Assembly: GCA_036435485.1 (NCBI GenBank)
Contig: CM071594.1
Location: forward strand, 101,583,001-101,647,000
Reading direction: 5' to 3'
DNA from: Saposhnikovia divaricata
Lineage: Eukaryota > Streptophyta > Magnoliopsida > Apiales > Apiaceae
DNA: 64,000 bases
The position numbers and the translations under genes were made by a program. This document shows, in pieces, positions 10,614-21,526 of this stretch (the stretch's first letter is position 1; each line of letters starts with the position of its first letter). The notes under the pieces were generated by a model that saw only the letters and a list, made by a program, of their open reading frames with translations, made no database searches and was not told the DNA's origin.

Positions 10614-11395
10614 CCTCCTTGGCGGGGATACCCACTCCAAGGTTGGAGTCACACGTTAAAGTCATGAAAAACTCACGTCCTGGAAGCTAAATCTCCTAGA
10701 CGTTGTTTCATAAAGTACTTCCTTGGTGGGGATACCCACGCCAAGGCTGAAGCAACAAATGAAGGGTATTAAAGAACCCACGCCCAGGAGGCAATATCTC
10801 CTAGGTGTTGATATGAAAAGTACCTCCTTGGCGGGGATACCCACGCCAAGGTTGGAGTCACACGTTAAAGGTCATGAAAAACCCATGTCCAGGAAGCTAA
10901 ATCTCCTATACGTTGTTTCATAAAGTACCTCCTTGGCGGGGATACCCACGCCAAGGCTGAAACAACAGATGAAGGGTATTAATGAACCCACGCCCAAGAG
11001 GCAATATCTCATAGGTGTTGATATGTAAAGTACCTCCTTGGCGGGGGTACCCACGCCAAGGCTCGACAAACCAATGAAAGGCATGAAAGTACCCACGCCC
11101 AGAAGTCCATGTTTCCTTGGTGTGGCTAAGGATTTGGTCTCCTTGGCGGGGGTACCCACGCCCAGGCTAACCTTGAAAATTAAAGGCATGAAAGTACCCA
11201 TGCCCAAGAGTCCATGTTTCCTTGGCGTGGCTAAGGATATGGCCTCCTTGGCGGGGGTACCCACGCCCAGGCTAACTTTGAAAGTTAAAGGCATGAAGTA
11301 CCCACGCACAGGAGACCCAACTTCCTTGGCGTGGCTAAGGAAAAGGTATCCTTGGCGGGGGTACCCATGCCTAGGACACTATTTCACTTGACAAG
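10614..11395. repeat. 105-bp tandem repeat array in the Tat 3' region (about 8 units)
   Basis: The landmark CCTTGGCGGGG(A/G)TACCC recurs with starts near 10614, 10718, 10823, 10928, 11033, 11138, 11243 and 11347, so the period is 104-105 bp. Each unit has an inner inverted pair (CCTTGGCG and CGCCAAGG). Because 105 is a multiple of three, frames stay open over several units on both strands, giving repeating GVGTPAKE / AGVPTPRL peptides that are not likely to be real proteins. Tandem repeats in the 3' untranslated region are typical of Tat elements and are a known source of satellites. Confidence 0.92.
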
Positions 11396-11794
11396 CCATT
11401 TTTCTGGAATTATTTAAGGAACTAAATCCTTGAAAATTCTGAAAATAAGCTAATAATCATGAAAAACAGGGAACATCGGATATTAATTTCCAGAAAATCC
11501 CAGATAGAAGATACATAATTAAATTGTTTTATGCTTGAAAGCACCATTGGACAAATTTGGTAAAACGATCCATACTGATAAAAAATACCCGTGGGTACAA
11601 GAAAATTATTTTCTGTAAGACATAAAATACTTTCAGTTAGCCTCGAATAAGGCAAATCATCGTAAATGTGTAGGTCGCTCCACACTTTACACTAAGACGG
11701 TATTCGTAAAACACTGGTGCACAACGATAAACCCTGACCCAAGTCTCGAAAAAGACAGCTAAAACTTCAAGGAAAACCTGATCAGTTTTCCTAG

Positions 11795-11809
11795 AAGTTG
11801 GGGGGCAAA
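11795..11809 (+). other. Polypurine tract of Tat element no. 1
   Basis: AAGTTGGGGGGCAAA directly precedes the LTR start TGATATGGGC at 11810, the expected position of the plus-strand primer. Confidence 0.7.
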
Positions 11810-12660
11810 TGATATGGGCTAAAAGTAAGCATTAAAGACACATTTAATGTTGCATTAATTAGACCCAGTATGGTCCAAACGTGGGGCCCATTAGTGGGGC
11901 CCAAACCCTGAATTTCAGTATTAAATTCGTAATTAATATTAAGGGTAATAAATAGCTCAACAAATAAGAGTCGAATAAGGATACTACCCCTGCTAGACTT
12001 AGCCTCTAAGGCATCCAATTCGATATGGAAACAGACTCCTACAAGGAAGGAGTCTAGAACCTTCCTCAAGGCAGTGGCTTTCCCACCAAGTCTCCAAATC
12101 CTACCATAATTCTAGGGCTTCTCAGCCTATATAAAGGGCCTGATCCCTCATTCTCAGAACTACATTTTTGGCTTGATTCTTGATATTCATCAAGGTACGT
12201 AGGCATCTTGTGAAGGTAGATTCAGCCACGAACACGAGAGCAGCCATTAAAGCACGAAGCTCACGAACCCTAGTATTAATTACATACAAACCCTAGCCGC
12301 AATTTAACAACCTAGTTTTTATTCCACAACATATATTTTCACCATATTGTTATTAAACATTTGTATTACTCCTTCCGTCCCACTTATTGTGTCCCATTTT
12401 GACTTTTCAAAGTCAAATTCATCAAAATTTAACCGTAAATTGTAATTTATTGTTTTATATTTTTCCAAATTTAAAAATTAATTTTAATAATACTTTACAT
12501 TAATTTTCTTATGATCATTTTTTTGTAATTTATATGTTAATCATATTTATTGATTATTAGTCAAAACACAAGCAATTTGACTTTGAAAAGTCAAAATAGG
12601 GGAAGAGGAAGCATATTATAAACTACTCCAAGAATTTCAAGATTCAATTCCCGTCAACAA
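11810..12660 (+). repeat. 3' LTR of Tat element no. 1 (right edge uncertain)
   Basis: It starts TGATATGGGC just after the polypurine tract. A TATA box (TATATAAAGG at 12128-12137) marks the promoter, with R/U5 beyond it. A Stowaway-like MITE lies at about 12369-12611, and LTR-like sequence seems to resume to about 12660 (CCCGTCAACA). The exact end cannot be fixed without the 5' LTR. Confidence 0.55.
12369..12611. mobile_element. Stowaway-like MITE
   Basis: The left end is CTCCTTCCGTCCCA after a TA, the classic Stowaway terminus. A strong inner inverted pair is present (TTGACTTTTCAAAGTCAA and TTTGACTTTGAAAAGTCAAA). The right end (GGGGAAGAGGAAGCA then TA) is degenerate. Confidence 0.65.
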
Positions 12661-12832
12661 CATAATAAATTTAAAAAGTTATTTATCTATTTTCGATATA
12701 CAAGCAAAACAATATCATTTAGAATACTATCAAATACGTATTATTATATTTTATTATCTTCTATAATTTATTTTCTTACTAATTAAGAAACAAATATTAA
12801 AATTATGAATAATAAAATAAAAATATTAAATA

Positions 12833-13311
12833 GACAAAGTGACAGTTTGTACCCCTCATGTATAGGGGTTTTGTCAAATTGGTCCATTTTTACGTTTTGT
12901 AGCATTTTACAACCACTATATTTAAATCTCGCTTCTAATTGAACCTCTTTACTAACATTTTTACTTTTTGTAGCACTTTACAATCCATATCTTTAAATCT
13001 CACTTCTATTTTTACTATTCATTACTTCGGTTCGATTATTTTTGTTCGGCGTGTGCTATTCCAAAAATTATGAAACTTTGGGGAATGTCTTAAAAAATAT
13101 TTAGAAAGCTCCAATAATATTTTCAAAATTTTCGGAAAATATTTTTCGTACAAATTTATTCGTCGATCAACTCAAATTAGACGTGGAGTTAGTGAAGGGG
13201 TTCAAGTTGAAGCGAGATTTGAAGATAGGGGTTGTAAAGTGTCACAAAACGTAAAAATGGACCAAATTGACAAAACCCCTATACATGAGGTGTACAAACT
13301 GTCATTTTGTC
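12833..13311. mobile_element. Mutator-like MITE with ~90-bp terminal inverted repeats
   Basis: The left end GACAAAGTGACAGTTTGTAC and the right end (reverse complement GACAAAATGACAGTTTGTAC) pair over about 90 bp with few mismatches. Perfect 9-bp duplications TATTAAATA flank it at 12824-12832 and 13312-13320. A 9-bp TSD with long TIRs is the Mutator superfamily signature. At 479 bp with no ORF, it is non-autonomous. Confidence 0.9.
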
Positions 13312-13339
13312 TATTAAATATTAAGATAAAAATATTTAA

Positions 13340-13372
13340 AATCTTCCGTGCATCGCACGGGTTACAAGCTAG
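13340..13372 (+). mobile_element. Helitron 3' terminus
   Basis: The stem-loop CCGTGCATCGCACGG is followed closely by GTTACAAG and the terminal CTAG, then host T at 13373. This is the canonical Helitron 3' end. I could not place the matching 5' TC end. The Mutator-like MITE just upstream may lie inside this Helitron. Confidence 0.8.
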
Positions 13373-13938
13373 TATTATAAATTAGTGGATAGCCCTCATC
13401 TAAGGTTTGGTATCAATATTTAGGTTTGGACAATATTTTGTATTGATTATAACCCAATGGATAATCCATTTTAGGTTTGGTATCCATATTACGTTTGGGA
13501 AAGATCCAAATTCATTATTTGATCTATTGTTAATTAAAGAAAGTTTGTATACAAATTTAAATACTATTAATATATTCTCTTAATATTTATGGTAAGATTA
13601 TTAATGAAAATTTGAATAAATCTTTTAATTTTGGTAAGCTTATTATTACATATTATCACATAACAGTTATAGAAAATCTAAATAATTTTATCTTTGATTG
13701 CATTTGTTATAATATAGAAAAATATATTTTATTAATATTTTTTTATTCAATATTAATTTATTTGATCTTAAATATAAGGTTATTTTCTTTATTTAAACGT
13801 TATTTTTATATATTATAATTATTATGAAATTAAAATTTAAACTACCGTGTGCACGAGCTATAATCTAATTGTTTTTAAGAGAAGGCGAAGGAACGAGGAC
13901 CTTGTATTTTCATGTTATTTACAGCTTGGCCCTGGATC
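13373..13938. other. AT-rich intergenic spacer
   Basis: No supported gene. A 68-aa ORF here is Phe/Ile/Tyr-rich and fits AT bias. ACCGTGTGCACGAGCTATAATCTAA near 13843-13868 could be a worn second Helitron 3' end (weak hairpin plus CTAA). Confidence 0.5.
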
Positions 13939-13943
13939 AAATT

Positions 13944-14368
13944 TGTAACTGTTTGATCCAAAGCCCACAAGAAAGTCTAATAATAAGTTATTGTTATTTT
14001 ATTATGTTTTGGCGGGAATTTCATATTCAATCAAATGAGTCGTCTTAGTATTAAACGACGTAGTTGTGGAGAACCTACAGTAAAAATAACATTGGATCCT
14101 GGGCTGTAACGGTGAAATGTTCTCTCCAATGGGAAAGTGACACGTGGAGTGGAAGGAGTAGATATAAACCAAGAGAGAGAGGGATAGGACAGATTGGGCT
14201 CACGCTTGTTTCATTTTGTTCTTTTCCTTCTTTCCTATAGCTCTGTAACTCCAATTTAAGCTGTAGTCCTCCATTACTAGTAATATAATTCTGTTTTCCT
14301 CTTAATTTCTGTTTTGTATTTTATTGTCGATTATAATTAAAAAATATAAAATGAAGCTGTTTGTTACA
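13944..14368 (+). repeat. 5' LTR of the chromovirus
   Basis: TGTAACTGTTTG to GTTTGTTACA, 425 bp. A TATA-like GATATAAACC is at 14161-14170. It shows the uninterrupted ACTAGTAATATAATTC site that is split by the Helitron in the 3' LTR. Confidence 0.95.
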
Positions 14369-14370
14369 AG

Positions 14371-14382
14371 TGGTATCAGAGC
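14371..14382 (+). other. Primer binding site (initiator tRNA-Met) of the chromovirus
   Basis: TGGTATCAGAGC two bases after the 5' LTR, the standard plant initiator tRNA-Met PBS. Confidence 0.95.
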
Positions 14383-14412
14383 GGTGTTCCTCGGCCGGAA
14401 GTGTAGAAAATT

Positions 14413-15845
14413 ATGGCAGACGGAACCCGAATGAAGAGTCTAGATGATAGATTGGGGGTTTTGGAAGGGAAGTTTAGAGAAATATATGAAGAAAATACTC
14501 AGGGCAGAGCAGTAGTGAATGAGAAGATGGAGGAGATGAGCCTGCAAATCGATGAGTTGGGAATAGGATTGGGAAAGGTAGATGGGAGGTTCGATGAGTT
14601 GAAGCAGTTGAATTTAAATGGACAGCAACCATAGAAGAGAGGGGATGAGATTTTAACTGGATCTAGTGGTACCACAGAGGCGAGGACTGGATCGGAGTCA
14701 AAAAGCAACAGCAGAGAAGAGGTACCTCTTACTTCTGGAATTTCAACTGTATATACAACTGGTAGTCTTGTCTATTCTGTGATACACCCATACACACAAA
14801 ACCCACCCCCTCTAACCACGGGGTTCACTCAAACACAGCCACAAAATTACCATCCACAAAGCCCAGCGTACTCACAACCCACTCCAATTTACTCTACTCC
14901 ACCCCACTATTCAACAACTGTGACTGCTCAACTAGGATCACCAAACCAGACTCTGTTTATCCCACACCAACAACAACTGTATACACCCCCTTATTCATCC
15001 TTTCAACCACAGGTTCCACTATTTGCTCCTAAATTTACTCAAATTCCAAACATACCACCACACCCACCCCCTTATGTGGGACATCAACACCCAAATTTTA
15101 ATCCTATACCAAAGCTAGAATTCCAAAAGTTTGATGGGCAAGACCCGAATGGATGGATCGTGAGAGCGGAACAATATTTTGAGTTCATTAATATTGAAGA
15201 ACAAAAGAAGGTTAAGTTGGCTGGGTTGCACTTTGAAGGTAAAGAAAATGTGTGGTATCGGTTTTACCAGAAAAGTCGAAGTAATATTACCTGGAAGGCC
15301 TTCCAGAATGACTTGTTAACGAGGTTCGAAAACCCTGATAATCGTGATGTCCAAGATCAGTTTAATAAATTGAGACAAATGGGGACTGTTACAGAATATG
15401 AAGATAAATTTGAAGAGCTTCGTTCCATGGTACTTGCACGGAACAAACACCTTACTGAAGAGTACTTTGTTTCAAGCTTCATTAGCGGCTTAAAAGAACA
15501 TATAAAGGGTGCTGTGAAAATGTTCAGGCCACAATTGTTGGGGGATGCTGTTTCTTAGCCAAACAGGAGGAGTAAAAAACACAAAAGGGTGTTACAAACT
15601 CAACCAAACCATTTCCCAGTAAGACTAGTACATTCTCAATAAATGAGAGCAAGGGCTTAAGTATGAATGCTAGCAGTGGCATAAAGAAGGAACAGGGCAC
15701 TAGTAGATCTACTCTGTCAATAAAGGAGATCATGGAGAGGAGAGCACAAGGCCTGTGCTTCCATTGTGATGAAAAGTACCACCCAGGTAGAAATTGTAAG
15801 GCTAAGCTGTACTCAATGATGGGAGAAGAAGGAGATTGTAGTTAG
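14413..15845 (+). pseudogene. gag of the chromovirus
   Basis: The ATG at 14413 opens an N-terminal coiled-coil stretch. TAG at 14632-14634 interrupts it, and the same frame then continues through a Pro/Gln/Thr-rich linker to the gag domain (KFDGQDPNGWIVRAEQYF; WKAFQNDLLTRFENP). A frame change at about 15556 ends the capsid part. A single zinc knuckle (CFHCDEKYHPGRNC) follows at 15757-15798, then a stop at 15843. Gag would package element RNA. With three breaks no full-length gag is possible. Confidence 0.88.
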
Positions 15846-15854
15846 GAAGAAGAA

Positions 15855-16467
15855 GTGATAGAGGGTTTGGAGAACGAAGAAAAATGTAAAGAGGAAGACT
15901 ATAGCCCAGGAGAAATATCATTAAATGCTATGGTGGGGAATCAAACCCCTAGTTCGATCAGGTTGCAGGGGGCTATTAATAAACAAATGGTGTGTGTTTT
16001 GATCGATAGCGGGTCAACTCATAGTTTCATCGACACTAAACTGGTTAAACATTTGGGGCTAGTAGTAGAGACAGTACCTACATTGATGGTAAGTGTGGCT
16101 GTTGGTTCTAAGTTGGTAAGTGATTCCGCTTGCAAGGACCTCCAATACAACATTCAAGGGAATGCCTTCTCACACGAGCTCAGGCTCTTCCCACTAAGTG
16201 GTTCAGACTTAGTCTTGGGGGTAGACTGGTTGAAAAGTAACAACAGTGACTTTGGATTATCAAAAATTTATTATAACCATCACTAAAGAAGGAAAGAAAG
16301 TGGTGTTGCAAGGAGGAGGACTAGAAGGTACACTTAAAACTATTAGTGGGAAGGGGATGAGCAAATTATTACGTGGGAAACGAACAGTAGCACAGGGGTA
16401 TTTGTGTATGGTCAGTGCTTGCAAAGAAGATGAGGATGCCCAGACACTACCACAAATGCCACCATAG
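15855..16467 (+). pseudogene. Protease region of the chromovirus polyprotein
   Basis: The retropepsin core is intact by eye: VLIDSGSTHSFID with the D-S-G triad, and LVLGVDWL downstream. The frame shifts near 16246-16286 so that the protease-RT linker continues in another frame. A TAG at 16465-16467 then separates it from the RT frame. The domain would cleave the gag-pol polyprotein. Confidence 0.88.
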
Positions 16468-16476
16468 GTTTCACAG

Positions 16477-19290
16477 TTGCTAGAGAAATACAATGATATC
16501 TTTCAAGAGCCTCATGGCCTTCCTCCTCGTAGGTATCATGATCATAAGATACCCTTGTTGGAGGGAAGCCAACCTGTTAATCAGCCCAGCTATAGGGTAC
16601 CCTATTTCCAAAAGAATGAGATAGAGAAACAGGTGGCAGAGATGTTTAATTCTGGAGTAATTCAGCCCAATACAAGTCCATTTGCCTCCCCAGTCATCTT
16701 GGTGAAGAAAAAAGATGGAACGTGGCGTATATGCATCGATTACCGAAAGCTGAATGACATTACTGTGAAGAACAAATACCCCATACCTGTTATAGACGAG
16801 CTGTTGGACGAATTAAGGGGGGCGAGTTGGTTCACTAAGTTGGACCTTAGGTCAGGGTACCACCAGATTCGAGTAGCTGAGGGAGAGGAGTATAAAACTG
16901 CATTCAAGACGCATCAAGGGTTATACGAGTTTAAAGTAATGCCGTTCGGGTTAACGAACGCACATGCATCGTTTCAAGCTCTCATGAATGAAATATTCCA
17001 ACTGCAATTGAAGAAGACAGTGTTGGTCTTTTTTGATGTCATTTTGATATATAGTAAAACATTCAAGGAGCATTTGCTGCATCTAGAAGAAGTTTTGAGT
17101 ATCATGAGAGTTCATAAGCTATTTATCAAGGAGTGCAAATGTTCTTTTATCCAAACCCAACTGGAGTATCTTGGACATATTTTATCGAAAGAAGGGGTAG
17201 CCATTGATGTGAGTAAGATTAAAACGATGGTGGAATGGCCAACTCCCAGGAATGTCAAACAGCTACATGGGTTTTTAGGACTCACAGGATATTATCGTCG
17301 ATTTTTGAAAGAATACGGTCTAATTTGTAAACCATTGACAGAGTTGTTGAAAAAGGGGGCGTTTCAATGGAGCTCAGAAGCCCAGAGTGCATTCGAGAAG
17401 TTAAAACAGGCGATGGTCACTACCCCTGTCTTAACCCTACCAGATTATACAAGGCCTTTTACTATAGAAGCTGATGCTAGTGGCATAGGGGTCGGAGCTA
17501 TCTTGATGCAACAAGGTAAACCAGTTGCTTACTTTAGTAAAAGCTTGTCCCTAAAACATCAAGCCATGTACACATACGAGAAAGAATTACTAGCTATAGT
17601 AATGGCCACTCACAAATGGCATTCGTACCTACAAGGCCACCACTTTATCATCAAAACAGACCATCAATCCTTAAAGTATCTGCTGGAACAAAGGTTATCA
17701 ACTCTGTTACAACAGAAATGGCTCGCTAAATTGATGGGTTTGGATTACGAAATTGTTTACAAGAAAGGAAAAGAGAACACGGTGGCAGATGCACTATCAC
17801 GATTGCACGAACCAGTCACTGAGGGAGAAGGAGAATTGAAAAGCATAACTACTGCTCAACCTGGTTGGCTCAAAGACATTGTTGACAACTATACTAATGA
17901 TCAAGAGTCCAGTGAGATTATAACTGGTATTGCAGCACAAGATAGCAAGTATGGGGAGTTTGAATATAAACAAGGGTTGATCAGATATGGAGAGAAGCTA
18001 TATGTGGGACAAGGTGAGAATCTCAGGTCTAAACTAATATGGGAATCCCATGATGGAGTTTTGGGAGGACACTCAGGGCAAGATGTAACCTATAAAAGGT
18101 TATCACAGTTTTTCTACTTGAAAACTATGAGGAATGATGTGAACGAATATATAAGATGCTGTGACACTTTCCAGAGGGTGAAAACGGGTACCCATTTTCC
18201 TCAAGGGTTGCTACAACCCCTGCCTGTACCAAGTCAAATCTGGGGGGATGTATCTTGTGATTTCATCAAAGGATTACCAAATTCTGGAGGGAAAAATTGT
18301 ATTATGGTGATAGTGGATCGTTTGTCAAAGGTGGGTCACTTTATCTCACTCTCTCACCCGTTCACAGCTACTCAAGTTGCCCAGCTATTCCTCGATAACA
18401 TCTATAAGTTGCACGCCCTGCCGAGGTCCATTGTTTCGGACAGGGATAAAATCTTCATAAGTAATTTCTGGAAGGAATTGTTTACTACAGTGGGCACCCA
18501 ACTGCACTTTAGCACTTCGTACCACCCACAAACAGATGGTCAGACGGAGAGATTGAATAGGTGCCTCGAACACTATCTTCGAGCCATGGTTAGCAAGAGG
18601 CCTAATCAGTGGAGTAAATGGCTACCATTGGCTGAATGGTGGTACAATTCTTCGTTTAATTCTACGATTAAAATAAGCCCTTATGAAGCCCTTTATGGAG
18701 TGCCACCACGACAGCTATGTATCCCTTCTAGTTGCAGAACCACGGTGGGTGCAGTTGCTGATTTTCAGATTGAAAGGAAAGCCATGAATCATGTTTTACA
18801 AGAAGCTATTCGGAGTGCACAACATAAGAACAAATTGTATGCTGACAAGAAGCGAACTGAAACGGTTTATGAGGTTGGGGATTGGGTATTTTTAAAACTA
18901 CAACCCTACAGACAATTTTCAGTAGCAATTCGGAAGCACTTGAAGCTGGCGCACAAGTTCTTTGGGCCGTATTAAAGACTAGAAAAGGTGGGCAAGGTGG
19001 CTTATAAACTGGATTTACCTGAAGGGAGCTTAGTACATCCTGTCTTCCACGTTAGTCTGCTCAAACGGAAAGTAGGGTCCAAATTTACAGTGACAACTGA
19101 ACTGCCCAGACTAGGAGAGGAAGGACTGTTTTTGGTGTACCCAGTCAACGTGGTGGACAGAAGAATCGTCAAGAAAAACAACCATGCCGTTGTTCAATGG
19201 TTAATCCGGTGGTCTCATTCAATTCCGAAAGACGCAAGCTGGGAGGACGCTGCTGCCATCACTGAGCAGTATTCGGAATTCAATCCTTGA
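16477..19290 (+). pseudogene. RT-RNase H-integrase-chromodomain of the chromovirus
   Basis: The long frame 16477-18975 carries RT (KLDLRSGYHQIRV, MPFGLTNAHASFQALM), RNase H (IEADASGIGVGAIL, DHQSLKYLLEQRLS) and integrase (VSCDFIKGLP, SDRDKIF, HPQTDGQTERLNR: the D, D and E are present). The RT catalytic pair reads FFDVILIYS: the second Asp is Val. In the integrase zinc finger the last Cys of the HHCC set is Phe (CCDTFQ). TAA at 18973-18975 ends the frame. A further segment to 19290 holds the integrase end and a chromodomain-like stretch (VYPVNVVDRRIV ... WSHSIPKDASWEDAA). It cannot encode active enzymes. Confidence 0.92.
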
Positions 19291-19305
19291 GGACAAGGAT
19301 TGTTT

Positions 19306-19318
19306 CAGAGGGAGGCAT
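19306..19318 (+). other. Polypurine tract of the chromovirus
   Basis: The purine-rich CAGAGGGAGGCAT runs directly to the 3' LTR start at 19319. Confidence 0.75.
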
Positions 19319-20947
19319 TGTAACTGTTTGATCCAAAGCCCACAAGAAATTCTAATAATAAGTTATTGTTATTTTATTATGTTTTGGTGGGAATTTCATA
19401 TTCAATCAAAGGAGTCGTCTTAGTATTAAACGACGTAGTTGTGGAGAACCTACGGTAAAAATAACATTGGATCCTGGGCTGTAACGGTGAAATGTTCTCT
19501 CCAATGGGAAAGTGACACGTGGAGTGGAAGGAGTAGATATAAACCAAGAGAGAGAGGGATAGGACAGATTGGGCTCACGCTTGTTTCATTTTGTTCTTTT
19601 CCTTCTTTCCTGTAGCTCTGTAACTCCAATTTAAGCTGTAGTCCTCCATTACTAGTAACTAGCCAACTTATATGCGTTTCGCGCGGTTTATAAATTTTTA
19701 TATAAAAGTACTGTAATAGATAAATTAATTTCTATTATTCTTAAAAATTGATTGGTCTCTTATGAATTTTCTATAAAAAAATTAATTTAAAAATAACTTA
19801 CATTAATTATTAATTGGAAAAATACTCTCATTATATACAAAATTTTGATAATCTTAAAAATATCACACACATATAAATATAAAAATTACAATATAAACGT
19901 AATATTTACGATCAAAAGTTACAAATGTTGACTACAACTTAATAACGCTTTTAAAACCGACACCCCTCTCATAATATACATGTTCAATAATAGTGTAACA
20001 ATTTATTTAATTTTAATATTAATTTGTTTTGACACAATATAATGAAATAATGGATGTATAAATTATTATCAATTTAATCTTCCGATAAAATGGTTGGGTT
20101 TGTTCAATTTAATTAGTTTAGTCATAACTCACGTGTAATTTATTCATGTGCATGATTTGTTTACAAATTTCAGATATTAAGTAAAGTTCCGTGTACTTCC
20201 ATAATTTACTACGACTCCACAATCATTGATAATAACGATTGTTTGAGATGTTAAGGTTAATAACGCTTTTTAAAGCTGACACCCCTCTAATAATATACAT
20301 ATTCAATAATAGTGTAAAAATTTGTTTAATTACAATAAAAATTTATTTCGACACAATATAACGAAACAATGGGTGTATAGCTTTTTTTTTTATCAATTTT
20401 ATCTTCCGATAAATGGCTGAATTTGTTGAATTTAATCAATTTGATTATAACTCATGTATTATTTATTCATGTGCAAAATTAAAAATATGTCTTTATTATT
20501 TGCATATAATTCCAGATATTAAGTAAATATCTTGTACTTCCATAATTTATTACGACTTTCACAATTATTGATAATAAAAATGGCTTGAGAAGTTAAGGTC
20601 GTCTACCCTATAATCATCCGAATGAAATTATAGTGATCTTGAATATGGAATAAAAAATAACGCAATATAAACAATTGTTAGTCGTCATTTTACATAAAAA
20701 TAAACATAATTATATATAATTAATATTTAATAATGAAATAATAACTATAATGTTCAACTATAATGCAAGAAAAGAGTTTTAATAAAAAAATTAAAATTCA
20801 AGAAAAATACCTTGAACTGTTCTGGTGCATTTCCGATCTTCAGACATTATAATATATATAGATATAATTCTGTTTTCCTCTTAATTCCTGTTTTGTATTT
20901 TATTGTCGATTATAATTAAAAAATATAAAACGAAGCTGTTGGTTACA
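19319..20947 (+). repeat. 3' LTR of the chromovirus, split by a Helitron
   Basis: LTR sequence runs 19319-19658, is interrupted by the Helitron 19659-20862, and resumes 20863-20947, ending GGTTACA. Joining the two parts restores the 5' LTR order exactly at ACTAGTAA / TATAATTC. Confidence 0.93.
19659..20862 (-). mobile_element. Non-autonomous Helitron inside the 3' LTR
   Basis: On the minus strand it starts TCTATATATATTATAATG (20862 downward) and ends with a CCGCGCGAAACGCAT-type hairpin and CTAG at 19662-19659. Insertion is between A and T with no target duplication, as Helitrons do. The intact 5' LTR gives the empty site. Its length is 1204 bp, AT-rich, with internal near-repeats (the CCGACACCCCTC and CATGTGCA blocks occur twice) and no Rep/helicase. 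The same family recurs at 39536-42792. Confidence 0.93.
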
Positions 20948-20952
20948 AAATT

Positions 20953-21526
20953 TAGGATCAATTATTTCAAACGGCGTCAAAAATTTTTTTATAATATATT
21001 TTTGTGCACTTTTGATTTAATTAATCACGGAATATACTAGCACCACTGAGTCGAAGTCTTGTTTGTTCACCGAACAACTCGGTTTTCCAACACACTTTAG
21101 CTCCACGTGTCATTTCACCAATTCACGCTCCTCTGGGCCCAAATCCGTACCCGCCCCGTATTATAACCATCCATTTTATTATTACTATTACAATCTCTCT
21201 CCTCTACTCTCTCACATCTCTCCGCCGCCGATCAACACATATATACACACATACACACACAAAACTGTATCTGTTTTATCTCCAATCTTCTTCAGTTTTG
21301 GTTGATGCGTTAATTTCAACGGTTCGATCAACCTCGTGATTGATATTATCGAGGTAGTTCAATTACATCACACTTTTAACGAGCTTAATTAATTGAAATT
21401 ATAAGATAATTAGAACGTTAATCTGTGAAATGCAGTTTGATTAGTTGCTGATTTTGTGTTGTTTTGGTTCAGGTGATTGTGAAACTTTGGTTTCTTTCGG
21501 TTCGATTTGCGTGAACAAGTAACGTG
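20953..21526 (+). promoter_or_regulatory. Promoter and 5' UTR of SFH gene 1
   Basis: Only 574 bp lie between the retrotransposon duplication and the ATG. A weak TATA-like TATTATAACC is at 21160. A pyrimidine-rich leader follows (CTCTCTCCTCTACTCTCTC at about 21193-21212), then a probable 5' UTR intron from 21354 (GAG|GTAGTT) to 21472 (TTCAG|GTGATT). The TSS and UTR intron are inferred, not proven. Confidence 0.5.

Larger units (their letters stand above)
6209..12660 (+). mobile_element. Tat-lineage Ty3/gypsy element no. 1, 3' part
   Basis: In order on the plus strand: last integrase codons (6209-6307), 3' region with an antisense ORF (8699-6737), a nested copia remnant, an antisense promoter candidate, a 105-bp tandem array, a polypurine tract and the start of the 3' LTR at 11810. 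An antisense ORF between integrase and 3' LTR and tandem repeats in the 3' untranslated region are known features of the Tat (Retand/Ogre) lineage. The left part was separated by the Tekay-like insertion and should continue beyond the left edge. The right boundary is uncertain because the LTR end is interrupted by a MITE. Confidence 0.75.
13944..20947 (+). mobile_element. Ty3/gypsy chromovirus, near complete but mutated, TSD AAATT
   Basis: 5' LTR 13944-14368, iMet PBS, gag-pol 14413-19290, PPT and 3' LTR 19319-20947 (split by a Helitron). Perfect 5-bp duplications AAATT lie at 13939-13943 and 20948-20952. A C-terminal chromodomain-like segment (about 19139-19260) and short LTRs place it among chromoviruses; I do not fix the clade. 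Counting by eye, the two LTRs differ at about 8 positions in 425, so it is a fairly young insertion. It has several stops and frameshifts and two altered catalytic or metal-binding residues. Confidence 0.93.

Noticed and set aside
10662..11391. ORFs on both strands with repeating GVGTPAKE or AGVPTPRL peptides
   Set aside because: They result from a 105-bp tandem repeat whose length is a multiple of three; no start context or other coding sign.
13612..13818. 68-aa hydrophobic ORF that might be a small membrane protein
   Set aside because: Composition (Ile, Phe, Tyr, Leu, Asn) is what AT-rich DNA gives by chance; no neighbour or conserved motif.
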